From: Rhodobacteraceae bacterium WFHF2C18
GTDB taxonomy: Bacteria; Pseudomonadota; Alphaproteobacteria; Rhodobacterales; Rhodobacteraceae
Reading direction: 5' to 3'
NCBI GenBank assembly: GCA_002166865.1
Contig: NHTQ01000003.1
Span: forward strand, 140,001-204,000
DNA: 64,000 bases
Shown here piece by piece: positions 45,375 through 55,049 of the stretch. Below the pieces are notes generated by a model. The model had not been told where the DNA came from, ran no database searches, and worked only from the letters and a program-made list of their open reading frames with translations. The first letter of the stretch is position 1; each line of letters opens with the position of its first letter. The position numbers and the translations under genes are program-made.

Positions 45375-46073
45375 GTGCGACCCGACGACATCCCGGCGAT
45401 TCGGTCCCTCGATCTGTTCTCGGACATGTCCGAGGACAGCTTCCACGATCTCGTCCGGGGCGCCTACATGCAGACCTTCCCGCCGCAGGTGGACCTCATC
45501 AGCGAGGGTGACCCGGCCGATTTCCTCTATGTCGTCGTCTCGGGCAGCGTGGAGCTTTACGCGCGCTGGAACGGGCGCGAGACCTCGTTGTCCACCGTCC
45601 GGCCGATCTCGACCTTCATCCTGGCGGCGACGATCAAGGACGCCCCCTACCTGATGTCCGCCCGCACGACCGAGAAATCGCGCCTCATCCTCCTGCCCTC
45701 GCAGGATGTCCGCGATGTCTTCGAACGGGACAACGCCTTCGCCCGCGCGGTGGTGACGGAACTGGCGCAATGCTATCGGACGGTCGTCAAGAACGCCAAG
45801 AACCTCAAGCTGCGCACCTCGATCGAGCGGCTGGCCAACTACGTGCTGCGCTGGAGCGCGCGCAACGGCGGCGCGACCGAGTTCGAGCTTGCCATGGAGA
45901 AACGGCGCCTGGCCTCCTTCCTGGGCATGACGCCCGAGAACCTGTCCCGCGCGATCAAGGCGCTGCGCCCCTACGGCCTAGAGATCGACGGCGCGCGGGT
46001 GCGCATCACCAACCGCACGGACCTGGAGCTGCTGGCCAAGCCCAACCCGCTCATCGACGATTTCACCACCTGA
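45375..46073 (+). CDS. narR: Crp/Fnr-family regulator, NarR type
   Basis: A 232-residue Crp/Fnr regulator: cAMP-binding-like domain (PPQVDLISEGDPADFLYVVVSGSVEL), dimer helix and a C-terminal HTH (KRRLASFLGMTPENLSRAIKAL). The recognition helix E-x-x-S-R is the FNR-type reader of TTGA half sites. The N-terminal part has no cysteine cluster, so it is not an oxygen-sensing FNR; this and the position next to narK favour NarR, which responds to nitrate or nitrite in Paracoccus. The GTG start at 45375 sits right after AAAGGAGG; the in-frame ATG at 45360 has that site inside its own codons. Divergent from narK1. Confidence 0.88.
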   Translation: MRPDDIPAIRSLDLFSDMSEDSFHDLVRGAYMQTFPPQVDLISEGDPADFLYVVVSGSVELYARWNGRETSLSTVRPISTFILAATIKDAPYLMSARTTEKSRLILLPSQDVRDVFERDNAFARAVVTELAQCYRTVVKNAKNLKLRTSIERLANYVLRWSARNGGATEFELAMEKRRLASFLGMTPENLSRAIKALRPYGLEIDGARVRITNRTDLELLAKPNPLIDDFTT

Positions 46074-46270
46074 CGCGGCCCTTGCCGGCGCCGCGGGCGG
46101 GGCGCGGCCTGCGGCTGCGTCGAAAATGCCGCGCCCGTGCGCGGGCCGGCGGGGGCGCGAAACTGCGGCCTTGCGCGCGCCGCCCGGGCGTGCATCTCTT
46201 TGGCAAGCGTTGCAACCGCGGCGCAACTCTCGCAAAGCGTCGGCACGCGGAACTGCAGTGAGGGGACGAT

Positions 46271-47839
46271 ATGCTGTTCGAAGTCTTCGCCGTGGGCGCA
46301 GCTTTCATCTTCGGCCTCGCCGTAAGGCCGCTGGGGCTGCCGCCGCTTGTCGGGTTCCTGGCCGCGGGGTTCTTCATCAACGCGGTCGGGCCCAGATTCG
46401 GCATGCCGGCAAACACCGGGCCGATCCTGGAATACCTGGCCAACCTGGGCGTGCTGCTGCTGCTGTTCACGGTCGGGCTGAAGCTCAAGCTCAAGCAGAT
46501 CGGCGAGCCGCACGTGATCGGCGGCGCGCTGTTGCACTTCGCCCTTTCCGTGGCCTTCTTCACGCCGATCGCGTGGCTGCTGTTCACGCCCGACTGGACC
46601 GTGGCGCTGCTGGTGGGGATCGCGCTGGCGTTTTCCTCCACCGTGCTGGCGGCCAAGATCCTGGAAGCCAAGCGCGAGATGGGCAGTTTCCACGGGCGCA
46701 CCGCCATCGGCATCCTGATCGTGCAGGACATCATCGCGCTGGTCGTGCTGGCGGTCTTCTCGGGCAAGGTGCCGGGGCCCTGGGCGCTTCTGGTCTTCGC
46801 GACGCCCCTGTTGCGGCCGGTACTGCACCGCCTGCTCGACCTTGCCGGCCGCGACGAGATCCTCGTGCTCACCGGCATGATGCTGAGCCTGGTGCTGGGC
46901 GGCTACGGGTTCGAGTTGATCGGCCTGAAAGGCGAGATCGGGGCGCTGGTGATGGGGCTTCTGCTGTCCAACCATCCCCGGGCCGGCGAGCTGTCGAAAT
47001 CCCTATGGGCGCTGAAGGAGGTCTTCCTGGTGGGATTCTTCCTGTCCATCGGCATGTCGGGCCTGCCGGACTGGAACGCGGTGATCTTCGCCGTGGTACT
47101 GGGCCTGCTGCTGCCGCTCAAGGGGGTGCTGTTCTTCCTGCTGCTCGTGGCCTTCCGCCTGCGGGCGCGCACGGCCTTCCTGTCGGCGCTGTCGCTGACG
47201 GCGTATTCCGAGTTCGGGCTGATCGTGGCGGCGGGCATACCGGCGGCCGAGCCCTTCCTGGTGCCGCTGGCGATCACGGTCGCCGTCTCGTTCCTGGCGG
47301 CCGCGCCGCTCAACCGTCTGGGCCATCCGCTCTACAAGCGGTTCGAACACCGGCTGGCCCGTTTCCAGCGCAAGACCCGGCATCCCGACGAACAGCCCAC
47401 CGAGCTGGGCGATGCCAATGTCCTTGTCTTCGGCATGGGACGCACCGGATCGGCCGCCTACGAGGCACTGGTGGCCGAGGGCAAGCGCCCCGTCGGGCTG
47501 GATGCGGACACCTACAAGGCCACCGCCCACGCCGAGGCGGGGCGCAACGTGGTCTTTGCCGACGCCGAGGACAGCAATTTCTGGAACGGGGTCAACCTTG
47601 AGGGCATCGAGGCCGCCGTGCTGGCGATGGACGACATCGAGGCCAAGCTGATCTCGGCCCGCACCCTGCGCGCGCGCGGTTTCACCGGCCCGATCGTCAG
47701 CCACGCCCTGTTCGAGGACCACGTGACCAAGATCAAGGAGGCCGGCGCCGACGAGACCTACCTGACCATGCGCGAGGCCGGGCGCAGCCTGGCCAACAAT
47801 GCGCTCGACGCGATCACGCCCCGCAACAGCGAGGGCTAG
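46271..47839 (+). CDS. Kef-type K+/H+ antiporter with RCK (TrkA-N) domain
   Basis: A 522-residue CPA2 antiporter. About 370 residues of transmembrane helices (LPPLVGFLAAGFFINAVGP, AFSSTVLAAKILEAK, AIGILIVQDIIALVVLAVF contain the ion-pathway residues, including V-Q-D) are followed by a cytoplasmic Rossmann RCK domain (VLVFGMGRTGSAAYEAL, near residue 386, then Asp of the NAD(P) fold). GAGGGG precedes the ATG. Likely K+ efflux for pH or osmotic balance; no ancillary KefF/G subunit is present beside it. Confidence 0.9.
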   Translation: MLFEVFAVGAAFIFGLAVRPLGLPPLVGFLAAGFFINAVGPRFGMPANTGPILEYLANLGVLLLLFTVGLKLKLKQIGEPHVIGGALLHFALSVAFFTPIAWLLFTPDWTVALLVGIALAFSSTVLAAKILEAKREMGSFHGRTAIGILIVQDIIALVVLAVFSGKVPGPWALLVFATPLLRPVLHRLLDLAGRDEILVLTGMMLSLVLGGYGFELIGLKGEIGALVMGLLLSNHPRAGELSKSLWALKEVFLVGFFLSIGMSGLPDWNAVIFAVVLGLLLPLKGVLFFLLLVAFRLRARTAFLSALSLTAYSEFGLIVAAGIPAAEPFLVPLAITVAVSFLAAAPLNRLGHPLYKRFEHRLARFQRKTRHPDEQPTELGDANVLVFGMGRTGSAAYEALVAEGKRPVGLDADTYKATAHAEAGRNVVFADAEDSNFWNGVNLEGIEAAVLAMDDIEAKLISARTLRARGFTGPIVSHALFEDHVTKIKEAGADETYLTMREAGRSLANNALDAITPRNSEG

Positions 47840-47886
47840 CGCCGAACCACGCCGCGCCGGATCGCCCGGGTCTGGAAAGAGGGGAT

Positions 47887-47962
<76 letters not shown>

Positions 47963-47998
47963 GTGACAGGCGGGCCCGCGGGCCCCGTCGTTCGCCGC

Positions 47999-48027
47999 TG
48001 TCTAGGCAAAGCGGCGGGCGGGATCAA
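47999..48027 (-). promoter_or_regulatory. Candidate promoter of tRNA-Ala
   Basis: On the minus strand TTGATC (48022-48027), 17 bases, TAGACA (47999-48004) lies about 37 bases before the tRNA. It mirrors the tRNA-Lys promoter at 31044. The -35 element is inside the hairpin at 48016-48043. Confidence 0.5.
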
Positions 48028-48043
48028 GTGGAAAATCCCGCCC
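48016..48043 (-). terminator. 9-bp perfect hairpin downstream of the FYDLN gene
   Basis: GGGCGGGAT (48016-48024) and ATCCCGCCC (48035-48043) form a perfect 9-bp stem with a 10-base loop, 14 bases past the FYDLN gene stop. No T-run follows on either strand, so it may be a rho-assisted end or a stabilising hairpin rather than a classic terminator. Confidence 0.4.
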
Positions 48044-48057
48044 GTTCCGACCGAAAG

Positions 48058-48378
48058 TCAGCCCTCGCTGTCCTCGGAGGAGACATCGGCGATATCGTCC
48101 AGCGAGACGTTGTCGTCGTCCTCGTCCTCCAGCACGTCATCGCCCAGATCGACCTCCACGTCGCCGCCTTCGATGACCTCGCTGTCCTCCGACGAGGTGC
48201 TCTGGCGCTTCTTGGTTTCGGCATCTTCCGCGTCCGCCGTGATCGAGCGGCTGCGGCCGGTCTCGATGTTCACGATCTCGCCGGTGTAGGGGCTGACGAT
48301 CGGATCCTTGTTCAGGTCGTAAAACCGCTTTCCGGTGGTCGGGCAAACGCGTTTGACGCCCCATTCTTCCTTGGGCAT
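48058..48378 (-). CDS. TIGR02300 family FYDLN-acid protein
   Basis: A 106-residue protein. The N-terminal half (CPTTGKRFYDLNKDPIVSPYTG) carries the invariant F-Y-D-L-N motif after a C-P-x-T-G-K-R-F knuckle, and the C-terminal half is almost all Asp/Glu/Ser. TIGR02300 is restricted to alphaproteobacteria and its function is unknown. The start at 48378 follows AGAAGGG. It diverges from the metallopeptidase gene and reads toward tRNA-Ala. Confidence 0.93.
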   Translation of the reverse strand: MPKEEWGVKRVCPTTGKRFYDLNKDPIVSPYTGEIVNIETGRSRSITADAEDAETKKRQSTSSEDSEVIEGGDVEVDLGDDVLEDEDDDNVSLDDIADVSSEDSEG

Positions 48379-48491
48379 GGGTGATCCCTTCTGAAACTCT
48401 CGGTCTTGTCGACGATCCGCGCCACCTGCCATAAGCGGAATCAGGTGTCAAAGGCTTATGGAACGCGCGCGAGCGCCGGGCAGGAGCGCAT

Positions 48492-49184
48492 ATGGGCAAT
48501 CACGTCCTTCCGGGCAACCCCCCCGTTGAAATCACCCTGCGCCGGTCCCCCCGGGCGCGGCGGATTTCGCTGCGCGTTTCGGGGCTTGACGGGCGCGTGA
48601 CCCTCACCCTGCCGCGCGGCACCAGCGAGCGCGAGGCGCTGGATTTCGCCGCCACCAAGGGCGACTGGCTGCGCCGCCACCTGGCCGCCCGGCCCGAGGC
48701 CGTGCCCGTGGCCCTGGGCGGGGATCTGCCGGTCGAGGGGCGGATGCTGCGAATCGCCCCTGGCCGGGGCCGCAGCGTGACCGAAGAGGCCGGCACCCTG
48801 CTTGTGCCCGGCCCGGTCGAGCGCGTGCCCGCCCGCCTGCAGGGCTGGCTCAAGGCCCGCGCGCGCGATCGGCTCGCGGCGGCCTCGGATCACCATGCGG
48901 CGCGGCTGGGCCGTCGCTACGCCGCGATCACCCTGCGCGACCCGCGCTCGCGCTGGGGCTCCTGCTCGGCCCGCGGGGGGCTGATGTATTCCTGGCGGCT
49001 GGTGATGGCGCCGGCGGACGTGCTGGATTACGTCGCCGCGCACGAGGTCGCGCACCTGGTCGAGATGAACCACTCCGCCGCCTTCTGGGCGGTGGTCGCC
49101 CGGCTTTGCCCGCGGTACGAGGCGCCGCGCCTCTGGCTGCGCCGCAACGGCGCGGCCCTGCACCGCTACCGATTCGGAGATTGA
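48492..49184 (+). CDS. YgjP-like (DUF45/WLM) metallopeptidase
   Basis: A 230-residue soluble protein. An N-terminal beta-rich portion (EITLRRSPRARRISLRVS) leads to the zinc motif AAHEVAHLVEMNHSAAFW: H-E-x-x-H plus third His, and the W-G-S-C-S (SRWGSCSARGG) block typical of YgjP/M48-type DUF45 proteins. Proteolytic activity is assumed from the motif. It begins 18 bases or so after an AGGAG region and is followed by the GntR gene after 31 bases. Confidence 0.92.
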   Translation: MGNHVLPGNPPVEITLRRSPRARRISLRVSGLDGRVTLTLPRGTSEREALDFAATKGDWLRRHLAARPEAVPVALGGDLPVEGRMLRIAPGRGRSVTEEAGTLLVPGPVERVPARLQGWLKARARDRLAAASDHHAARLGRRYAAITLRDPRSRWGSCSARGGLMYSWRLVMAPADVLDYVAAHEVAHLVEMNHSAAFWAVVARLCPRYEAPRLWLRRNGAALHRYRFGD

Positions 49185-49215
49185 CGCCGGCACGGTTCGT
49201 GATCACAAATTGCCC

Positions 49216-49863
49216 ATGCTGCTCAATCCCCGCACCGATCCCGCGCCGTCCGCGCACGACCGTGTCTATCGCGGCTTGCGCACGCGCATCATGCACGGGC
49301 AGATCGCCCCGGGCGAGGCCCTGACCCTGCGGGGCATCGGCGCCGAGTTCGAGGTTTCCATGACCCCCGCGCGCGAGGCCGTGCGGCGCCTGTCCGCCGA
49401 AGGGGCGCTGACGATCTCCAGCTCGGGCCGGGTGACGACCCCGGAACTCAGCAACGAGCGGATCGAGGAACTGGCCGCGCTGCGCTCGCTTCTGGAGGTG
49501 GAACTGGCCAGCCGGGCGCTGCCGCGGGCGCACATGGCGCTGATCGACCGCCTGCAAAGCATCAACGGCCGCATCTCCGAGGATATCGCGCGCCACGACG
49601 CCGTGGGCTACATCCGCCGCAACCTGGAATTTCACCGCACGCTCTACCTGCGCGCCCAGGCGCCGGCGATGCTGGCGATGGTCGAGACCGTCTGGCTGCA
49701 ACTGGGGCCCACCATGCGCGCGCTCTACGGGCGCCTGCAGCGCAAGGAGCCGCCGCACTACCACCGCCTGATGATCGGCGCACTCAAGGCCGGCGACGAA
49801 CCGGGCCTGCGGCTGGCGGTGCGCTCGGACGTGACGCAGGGGTTGCGCATGCTGGTGGCCTGA
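49216..49863 (+). CDS. GntR-family regulator with FCD effector domain
   Basis: A 215-residue regulator. Winged HTH at about 15-75 (DRVYRGLRTRIMHGQIAPGEAL, IGAEFEVSMTPAREAVRRL) and an all-helical FCD domain (ERIEELAALRSLLEVELASRAL, FHRTLYLRAQAPAMLAMVETVWLQLGP) with a metal/carboxylate pocket from His/Asp residues. FCD regulators sense small organic acids. The start (ATG 49216) lacks a clear ribosome site; a TTG two codons earlier is possible. It ends 4 bases before an antiporter gene and may control it. Confidence 0.9.
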   Translation: MLLNPRTDPAPSAHDRVYRGLRTRIMHGQIAPGEALTLRGIGAEFEVSMTPAREAVRRLSAEGALTISSSGRVTTPELSNERIEELAALRSLLEVELASRALPRAHMALIDRLQSINGRISEDIARHDAVGYIRRNLEFHRTLYLRAQAPAMLAMVETVWLQLGPTMRALYGRLQRKEPPHYHRLMIGALKAGDEPGLRLAVRSDVTQGLRMLVA

Positions 49864-49867
49864 CACC

Positions 49868-51055
49868 ATGGATCTGCCGGTTCTCTTCATCGCGCTCGGC
49901 GGGCTGTTCCTGGTGGGGCTTGCCGCCGACCAGGTGGGCCGGCAGACCCGCCTGCCCCGGGTGACGCTGCTGCTGGCCTGCGGCATCGCCGTGGGCAGAT
50001 CGGGGCTGGACATCATCCCGCCCGAGGCGCAGGCGCTCTATGATTTCCTGTCCACGACCGCGCTGACCATGGTTGCCTTCCTGCTGGGCAGTTCGCTGTC
50101 GCGCGAGAATCTCGCGCGGCACGGTTGGGAAATCCTCGCCGTCTCCGTCTCGATCGTCGTGGTCACGCTTGCGATGGTGGCTGCGGGGCTGTGGCTGATC
50201 GGGGTGCCGGGGCCCGTCGCGCTGCTGCTGGGCGCCATCGCGACGGCCACGGCGCCGGCCGCGACCCAGGACGCGATCCACCAGTCCGGGGCGAAAGGCC
50301 CCTTCGTCGAGATGGTCAAGGGAATCGTCGCCATCGACGACGCCTGGGGCCTGCTGGCCTTTTCCGTCGCGGCGGTCTTCGCCCACGGGCTCAACGGCCA
50401 GTTCGACCTCGCCCTGCTGGGCGAGTCCGGCTACGAGATCGCCGGCGCGCTGGCCCTGGGGCTGGGGCTGGGGCTGCCCGCGGCCTACCTGACCGGCCGC
50501 CTCACCCGCGGCGAACCCTTGCAGAGCGAGGCGCTCGGCATCGTCTTCCTCACCGCCGGTCTGGCGATATGGGCGGGGGTGTCCTTCCTCATCGCGGGGA
50601 TGACCGCCGGGGCGGTGATCGCCAACCTTGCCCGCCACCACGACCGCGCCTTCCACGAGATCGAGCATATCCAGTGGCCCTTCATGATCCTGTTCTTCCT
50701 GCTGGCCGGGGCCTCGCTGAAGGTCGGGCTGCTGGCCGAGGTCGGGCTGATCGGCGCCGCCTTCGTGGGCCTGAGGCTGGTGTCGCGTCTGGCCGGCGGC
50801 TGGCTGGGCGGCGCGCTGGCCGGCGCGCCCCCGCGGCATCGCCCGTGGTACGGCGTGGCGCTGCTGCCGCAGGCGGGGGTGGCCGTGGGCATGGCGCTGG
50901 TGGCCGCGCAGGAGTTTCCGCAGGCCGGCGAGCTGATCATCACGCTGACCATTGGCACCACGGTGGTCTTCGAACTCTTCGGCCCCGCCGCCACCCTGCT
51001 GGCGATCCGCCGGGTGCAGCGCGCGGGCGCGGGCTCAGGCCGCCAGCCCCTTTGA
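49868..51055 (+). CDS. Cation:proton antiporter (CPA family)
   Basis: A 395-residue membrane protein with 11-13 helices. [38 protein letters not shown] contains the acidic residue pair (I-D-D) of the ion-binding core of the Na+/H+ exchanger fold. It lacks a cytoplasmic regulatory domain, so it is distinct from the Kef-like gene at 46271. Start follows a 4-base gap from the GntR gene. Its end overlaps accA by 21 bases on the opposite strand. Substrate ion not determined. Confidence 0.88.
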   Translation: MDLPVLFIALGGLFLVGLAADQVGRQTRLPRVTLLLACGIAVGRSGLDIIPPEAQALYDFLSTTALTMVAFLLGSSLSRENLARHGWEILAVSVSIVVVTLAMVAAGLWLIGVPGPVALLLGAIATATAPAATQDAIHQSGAKGPFVEMVKGIVAIDDAWGLLAFSVAAVFAHGLNGQFDLALLGESGYEIAGALALGLGLGLPAAYLTGRLTRGEPLQSEALGIVFLTAGLAIWAGVSFLIAGMTAGAVIANLARHHDRAFHEIEHIQWPFMILFFLLAGASLKVGLLAEVGLIGAAFVGLRLVSRLAGGWLGGALAGAPPRHRPWYGVALLPQAGVAVGMALVAAQEFPQAGELIITLTIGTTVVFELFGPAATLLAIRRVQRAGAGSGRQPL

Positions 51056-51997
51056 CCCCATGTCGAGGAACTTGCGGCGGCGGTCCTCCACCAGTTGCGC
51101 GGGGCTTTTCGCGCCCAACTCGCTGAGCATCGCCTCCAGCGCGCGCCCCACCGCCGTGATCGTGGCCTCGGTGTCGCGGTGCGCCCCGCCCAGGGGCTCG
51201 TCCACGATCCGGTCGGCCACGCCCAGCCGTGCCAGGTCCTGCGCCGTCAGGCGCAGCGCCTCGGCGGCCTCGCGCATCTTCTCGGCGTCCTTCCACAGGA
51301 TCGAGGCGCAGCCCTCGGGGCTGATGACGGAATAGACCGAATGCTGAAGCATCGCCACGCGGTTCGCGCTCGCAAAGGCCACCGCCCCGCCCGAGCCGCC
51401 CTCGCCGATGATGACGCTGACAAGCGGCACGCCGATCTGCAGGCATTTCTCGGTGGCGCGGGCGATCGCCTCGCTCTGGCCGCGTTCCTCGGCGCCCTTG
51501 CCGGGGTAGGCACCCGGCGTATCCACCAGCGTCACGACCGGCAGTCCGAACCGGTCGGCCATGTCCATCAGGCGGATCGCCTTGCGGTAGCCCTCGGGCC
51601 GGGCCATGCCGAAGTTGTGCGCGATCCGGCTTTTGGTGTCGTGGCCCTTCTCGTGGCCGATCACCATCACCGGGCGGTCCGCCAGACGCGCCAGCCCGCC
51701 CATCACCGCGTGATCGTCGGCGAAGTTCCGGTCCCCGGCCAGCGGCGTGTACTCGGTGAAAAGCTGCGCGATGTAGTCCCGGCAATGGGGCCGCTCGGGG
51801 TGCCGGGCGACCTGGCACTTCCGCCACGGCGTGAGATTCCTGTAAAGGTCGCGCAGCATCGCCTCGGCCTTGCGGTCCAGCGCCCCGGCCTCTTCCTCGA
51901 CGTCCATGCCGTCGCTGGTGCGGGCCATGGCACGCAGTTCCTCGGCCTTGCCTTCGATCTCGGCCAGCGGCTTTTCGAAGTCGAGGTAGTTGGTCAT
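51035..51997 (-). CDS. accA: Acetyl-CoA carboxylase carboxyltransferase, alpha subunit
   Basis: A 320-residue subunit that with AccD transfers CO2 from carboxybiotin to acetyl-CoA, the first step of fatty acid synthesis. The N-terminal coiled helix ([21 protein letters not shown]), [32 protein letters not shown], and [20 protein letters not shown] oxyanion-hole region are standard. Length and order match. AGGGG before the ATG. Convergent overlap with the antiporter gene; a single gene otherwise. Confidence 0.98.
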   Translation of the reverse strand: MTNYLDFEKPLAEIEGKAEELRAMARTSDGMDVEEEAGALDRKAEAMLRDLYRNLTPWRKCQVARHPERPHCRDYIAQLFTEYTPLAGDRNFADDHAVMGGLARLADRPVMVIGHEKGHDTKSRIAHNFGMARPEGYRKAIRLMDMADRFGLPVVTLVDTPGAYPGKGAEERGQSEAIARATEKCLQIGVPLVSVIIGEGGSGGAVAFASANRVAMLQHSVYSVISPEGCASILWKDAEKMREAAEALRLTAQDLARLGVADRIVDEPLGGAHRDTEATITAVGRALEAMLSELGAKSPAQLVEDRRRKFLDMGSKGLAA

Positions 51998-52102
51998 CGC
52001 GTCGGTCCCCTGTGATCCCGTTTTATATGGCCGGGCACGCCGCGATTTGCAATCAACTCCGCGCCCGGGCGGTGTGCAGGGGACTCAGCGGCATGTCCCC
52101 CG

Positions 52103-52711
52103 TCAGCTTCCCCCCGGCCAGAGCACCGGCACCAGCGTCGCCACCAGAAGCGCGGCCATCACCCAGTTGAAGGCCCGCAGCCGCCCGGGCCGCCGCAGCA
52201 GGCGGCGCAGTTGCTGGCCCAGCACCGTCCAGCTGGTGGTGCTGACGGCCGAGACCCCCACGTAGGTGCCCGCCACCCACAGCACCGCCGCCAGGTCGCG
52301 GCTGGCGGCATAGAGCGTGATCGCCGACAGCGCCATGCTCCAGGCCTTGGGGTTGACCCACTGGAAGGCCGCCGATTGCACGAATGTCAGCGGCCGCCCC
52401 TCGGCGGTGCCCTCGGCATCCGCCGGGGGGGCGGCATTGGCGATCTTCCACGCCAGATACAGCAGATAGGAAACACTGAGCACCTTGAGGATCACGTAGC
52501 TCACCGGCCAAAGGTCGAAAACCTGCATGACCCCCACGCCCACCAGCAGGACCATCGCGGGAAACCCCAGCCCGATACCCAGCATGTGCGGAATCGTCCG
52601 GCGGAAGCCGAAGTTCGCGCCCGAGGCCATGAGCATCAGGTTGTTGGGCCCCGGCGTTATGACGGTGACCAGCGCGAAGGTGACGAGGGCAGTGAAGATA
52701 TCGAGGGTCAT
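52103..52711 (-). CDS. LysE-family translocator
   Basis: A 202-residue inner-membrane exporter with about six helices. TFALVTVITPGPNNLMLMASG is the RhtB/LysE signature and LPYLAW-equivalent SYLLYLAWKI the second block, followed by FQWVNPKAW. These proteins export amino acids or homoserine lactones; the substrate cannot be read. The start at 52711 is chosen because the longer upstream in-frame region is Arg/Pro-rich and unlike a membrane protein start. Divergent from the phosphoribosyltransferase across 213 bases that I see nothing special in. Confidence 0.92.
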   Translation of the reverse strand: MTLDIFTALVTFALVTVITPGPNNLMLMASGANFGFRRTIPHMLGIGLGFPAMVLLVGVGVMQVFDLWPVSYVILKVLSVSYLLYLAWKIANAAPPADAEGTAEGRPLTFVQSAAFQWVNPKAWSMALSAITLYAASRDLAAVLWVAGTYVGVSAVSTTSWTVLGQQLRRLLRRPGRLRAFNWVMAALLVATLVPVLWPGGS

Positions 52712-52924
52712 GGGCGGGGTCCTGGCACGGCGCGGCGGTCCGGGCGCCTTCTTCGCGCAGGCGCGGCCGCGGTGCAACAGCCCTTCGCCGATGCCGGGCC
52801 GCTTGATCCGCGCGGGAACCCGGGCGGGGGCCCGGTGGTTGCCCCCCATATCCCCTCGCGGCAGGCTCTCATCGCGCCGCCGCCCCCGCGTGGCACTCTG
52901 ATGCGGCTAGAAAAGGAGGCCCCC

Positions 52925-53599
52925 ATGTACAAGGACAGACAAGACGCCGGCGAGACGCTGGCCCGCGCGCTTTCCGACCTGTCGCTGCCCGATCCGGTCG
53001 TCTTTGCCCTGCCGCGCGGCGGGCTGCCCGTGGCGGTGCCCGTGGCCCGCGCGCTCGATGCCCCGCTCGACCTGATCCTGGTGCGCAAGATCGGCGTTCC
53101 CACCCAGCCCGAGGTCGCCGCCGGCGCCATCGTGGACGGCCCGCCCGAGCACGTCTACTACAACGAGCGCGTCCTCAACGTCGCCAACCTCACCGAGGCC
53201 GACCTGCAATCGACCGTCGAGCGCAAACGCGGCGAACTGGCCGACCGCCGGCAGACCTACCTTCAGGGGCGCGACCCGCTGCCGGTGCGGGACCGCACCG
53301 CGATCGTGGTGGACGACGGGATCGCCACCGGCGCCACCGTCCGCGCGGCGCTGATGGCCCTGCGCGACCGCGGCCCGGCGCAGGTGGTGCTGGCCGTGCC
53401 GGTGGCCCCGCCCGACACGCTGGAGGCACTGCGCCCGCTGGTGGACCGTGTCGTCTGCCCCGAGACGCCCAGCTTCTTCCGCGCGGTCGGGCTGCATTAC
53501 CAGACCTTCGATCAGGTCTCGGACGAGGAGGTGACGCGCATCATGCATGACGCTATGAAGACGGGCAACGGAAACCAAGGACAGGAGCAAGGCGAATGA
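52925..53599 (+). CDS. Phosphoribosyltransferase family protein
   Basis: A 224-residue protein of the type often found next to stress or erythromycin-esterase genes. The PRPP-binding loop is VVDDGIATGATVRAAL (Asp-Asp-Gly-x-x-T-G), with FALPRGGLPVAVPVARAL and DLILVRKIGVPTQPEVAAGAI upstream. Substrate base not determined. AAAAGGAGG precedes the ATG at 52925. It overlaps the YtoQ gene by 4 bases. Confidence 0.9.
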   Translation: MYKDRQDAGETLARALSDLSLPDPVVFALPRGGLPVAVPVARALDAPLDLILVRKIGVPTQPEVAAGAIVDGPPEHVYYNERVLNVANLTEADLQSTVERKRGELADRRQTYLQGRDPLPVRDRTAIVVDDGIATGATVRAALMALRDRGPAQVVLAVPVAPPDTLEALRPLVDRVVCPETPSFFRAVGLHYQTFDQVSDEEVTRIMHDAMKTGNGNQGQEQGE

Positions 53600-54048
53600 C
53601 ACTCAAGGTCTATCTGGCGGGCGAGATCCACAGCGACTGGCGCGACGAGATCACCCGCGGCGCGCAGGGCCTCGACGTCAGTTTCTCCGCCCCCGTGACC
53701 GATCACGCCGCCAGCGACGACTGCGGCGTGGCCATCCTGGGCGCGGAGGACGACAAGTACTGGCACGACCACAAGGGCGCGATGCTCAACGCCATCCGCA
53801 CCCGCAAGGCGCTTGACGAGGCCGACGTGGTCGTCGTCCGCTTCGGCGACAAGTACAAGCAGTGGAACGCCGCCTTCGATGCCGGCTATGCCGCCGCGCT
53901 TGGCAAGTCCCTCGTCATCCTGCAGCCGCCCGAACACGACCACGCGCTGAAAGAGGTCGACGCCGCCGCCCTGGCCGTCGCCCGCGAACCGGGGCAGGTG
54001 GTGCAGATCCTCACCTACGTGCTGGAAGGCACGCTGCCCGCGCGATAG
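53596..54048 (+). CDS. YtoQ family protein
   Basis: A 150-residue protein of the YtoQ (TIGR03646) family. VYLAGEIHSDWRDEI and FGDKYKQWNAAFDAGYAAALGK mirror nucleoside 2-deoxyribosyltransferase-like folds, with D-D-C-G-V-A-I-L-G in between. The activity is unproven. The 4-base overlap with the phosphoribosyltransferase suggests a shared nucleotide/ribose theme. Confidence 0.88.
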   Translation: MTLKVYLAGEIHSDWRDEITRGAQGLDVSFSAPVTDHAASDDCGVAILGAEDDKYWHDHKGAMLNAIRTRKALDEADVVVVRFGDKYKQWNAAFDAGYAAALGKSLVILQPPEHDHALKEVDAAALAVAREPGQVVQILTYVLEGTLPAR

Positions 54049-54147
54049 GATGGCCCCGTCGGCCCCGCCCGCATCGCGGGGCCGGCACAACACGCGGCCG
54101 CGGCCCGGGGCATGCAGACCGCCCCCCGCGCGACAGAGGGATGGAAC

Positions 54148-54954
54148 ATGCAGGGAATGATGGAAGAGATGGGCAGCTACGCGCCCATCGTGTGGAACGC
54201 GGTCAAGGCGCTGATCGTCCTGGTCCTGGGCTGGATCGCGGCCGGCGCGATTGCGGGCCTGGTCAAGCGGCGGCTGACCGCCAGCCCGCGCATCGACAAG
54301 ACGATCGGCAGCTTCGCCGCCAGCATCGTCAAGTGGGTGATCCTGATCGTGGTGCTGATCGCGGTGCTGGGGCTTTTCGGCATCCAGGCCACCAGCCTGG
54401 TCGCCATCCTCGGCGCGGCCACCCTGGCCATCGGCATGGCGTTGCAGGGCACGCTGGCCGACCTGGCGGCGGGATTCATGCTGATCCTTTTCCGCCCCTA
54501 CGGCACGGACGATTACGTGGACATCGGCGGCACCGCCGGCACGGTGGTGGAAATCAACCTGTTCTTCACCGAACTGGTCACCCCGGACAACGTGCAGATC
54601 ATCATCCCCAACGGCCAGGCGTGGGGGTCGATCATCACGAATTATTCCACCCATGCGACCCGGCGCTGCGACCTGACCTTCGGCATCGACTACGATGACG
54701 ACGCGGGCCGCGCCATGCAGGTGATCCTGGACACCGCCCGCGCCGACGGCCGCGTCCACGCCGACCCCGAGCCCTGGGTGCGCGTGACGAACCTGGGCGC
54801 CAGTTCGGTCGATGTCACCGCCCGGCTGTGGTGCGATGCCGCCGACTACTGGCCGCTGAAGTTCGACATGACCCGGGCGGTGAAGGAAGCCTTCGACGAC
54901 GCGGGGATCTCGATCCCCTATCCCCACCAGGTCGAGATCCAGAAGACCGCCTGA
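54148..54954 (+). CDS. Small-conductance mechanosensitive channel (MscS family)
   Basis: A 268-residue channel of the basic MscS type: three transmembrane segments (VWNAVKALIVLVLGWIAAGAIAG, IVKWVILIVVLIAVLGLFGI and the pore helix SLVAILGAATLAIGMALQGTL, with regular Ala/Gly spacing) and the beta domain (FRPYGTDDYVDIGGTAGTV, IPNGQAWGSIITNYS) followed by the alpha/beta vestibule. The start at 54148 follows AGAGGG; an in-frame ATG at 54112 is less supported. It opens under hypo-osmotic stress. Convergent with the TRAP genes. Confidence 0.96.
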   Translation: MQGMMEEMGSYAPIVWNAVKALIVLVLGWIAAGAIAGLVKRRLTASPRIDKTIGSFAASIVKWVILIVVLIAVLGLFGIQATSLVAILGAATLAIGMALQGTLADLAAGFMLILFRPYGTDDYVDIGGTAGTVVEINLFFTELVTPDNVQIIIPNGQAWGSIITNYSTHATRRCDLTFGIDYDDDAGRAMQVILDTARADGRVHADPEPWVRVTNLGASSVDVTARLWCDAADYWPLKFDMTRAVKEAFDDAGISIPYPHQVEIQKTA

Positions 54955-54978
54955 GGCGGGGGCGCTGCCCCCCCTCTC

Positions 54979-55000
54979 GCCCCGGCACCCTGGCCGGGGC
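54979..55000. terminator. GC-rich hairpin between convergent mscS and dctM
   Basis: GCCCCGGC (54979-54986) and GCCGGGGC (54993-55000) form a perfect 8-bp stem with a 6-base loop, 25 bases after the mscS stop and 50 bases before the dctM stop. No T-run. A bidirectional or rho-assisted stop is plausible. It resembles the hairpin at 57162. Confidence 0.4.
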
Positions 55001-55049
55001 CATGCACCCCGGCGGATCCCGGGCAGGATGGCGGGCATCCCCGCCCCGG

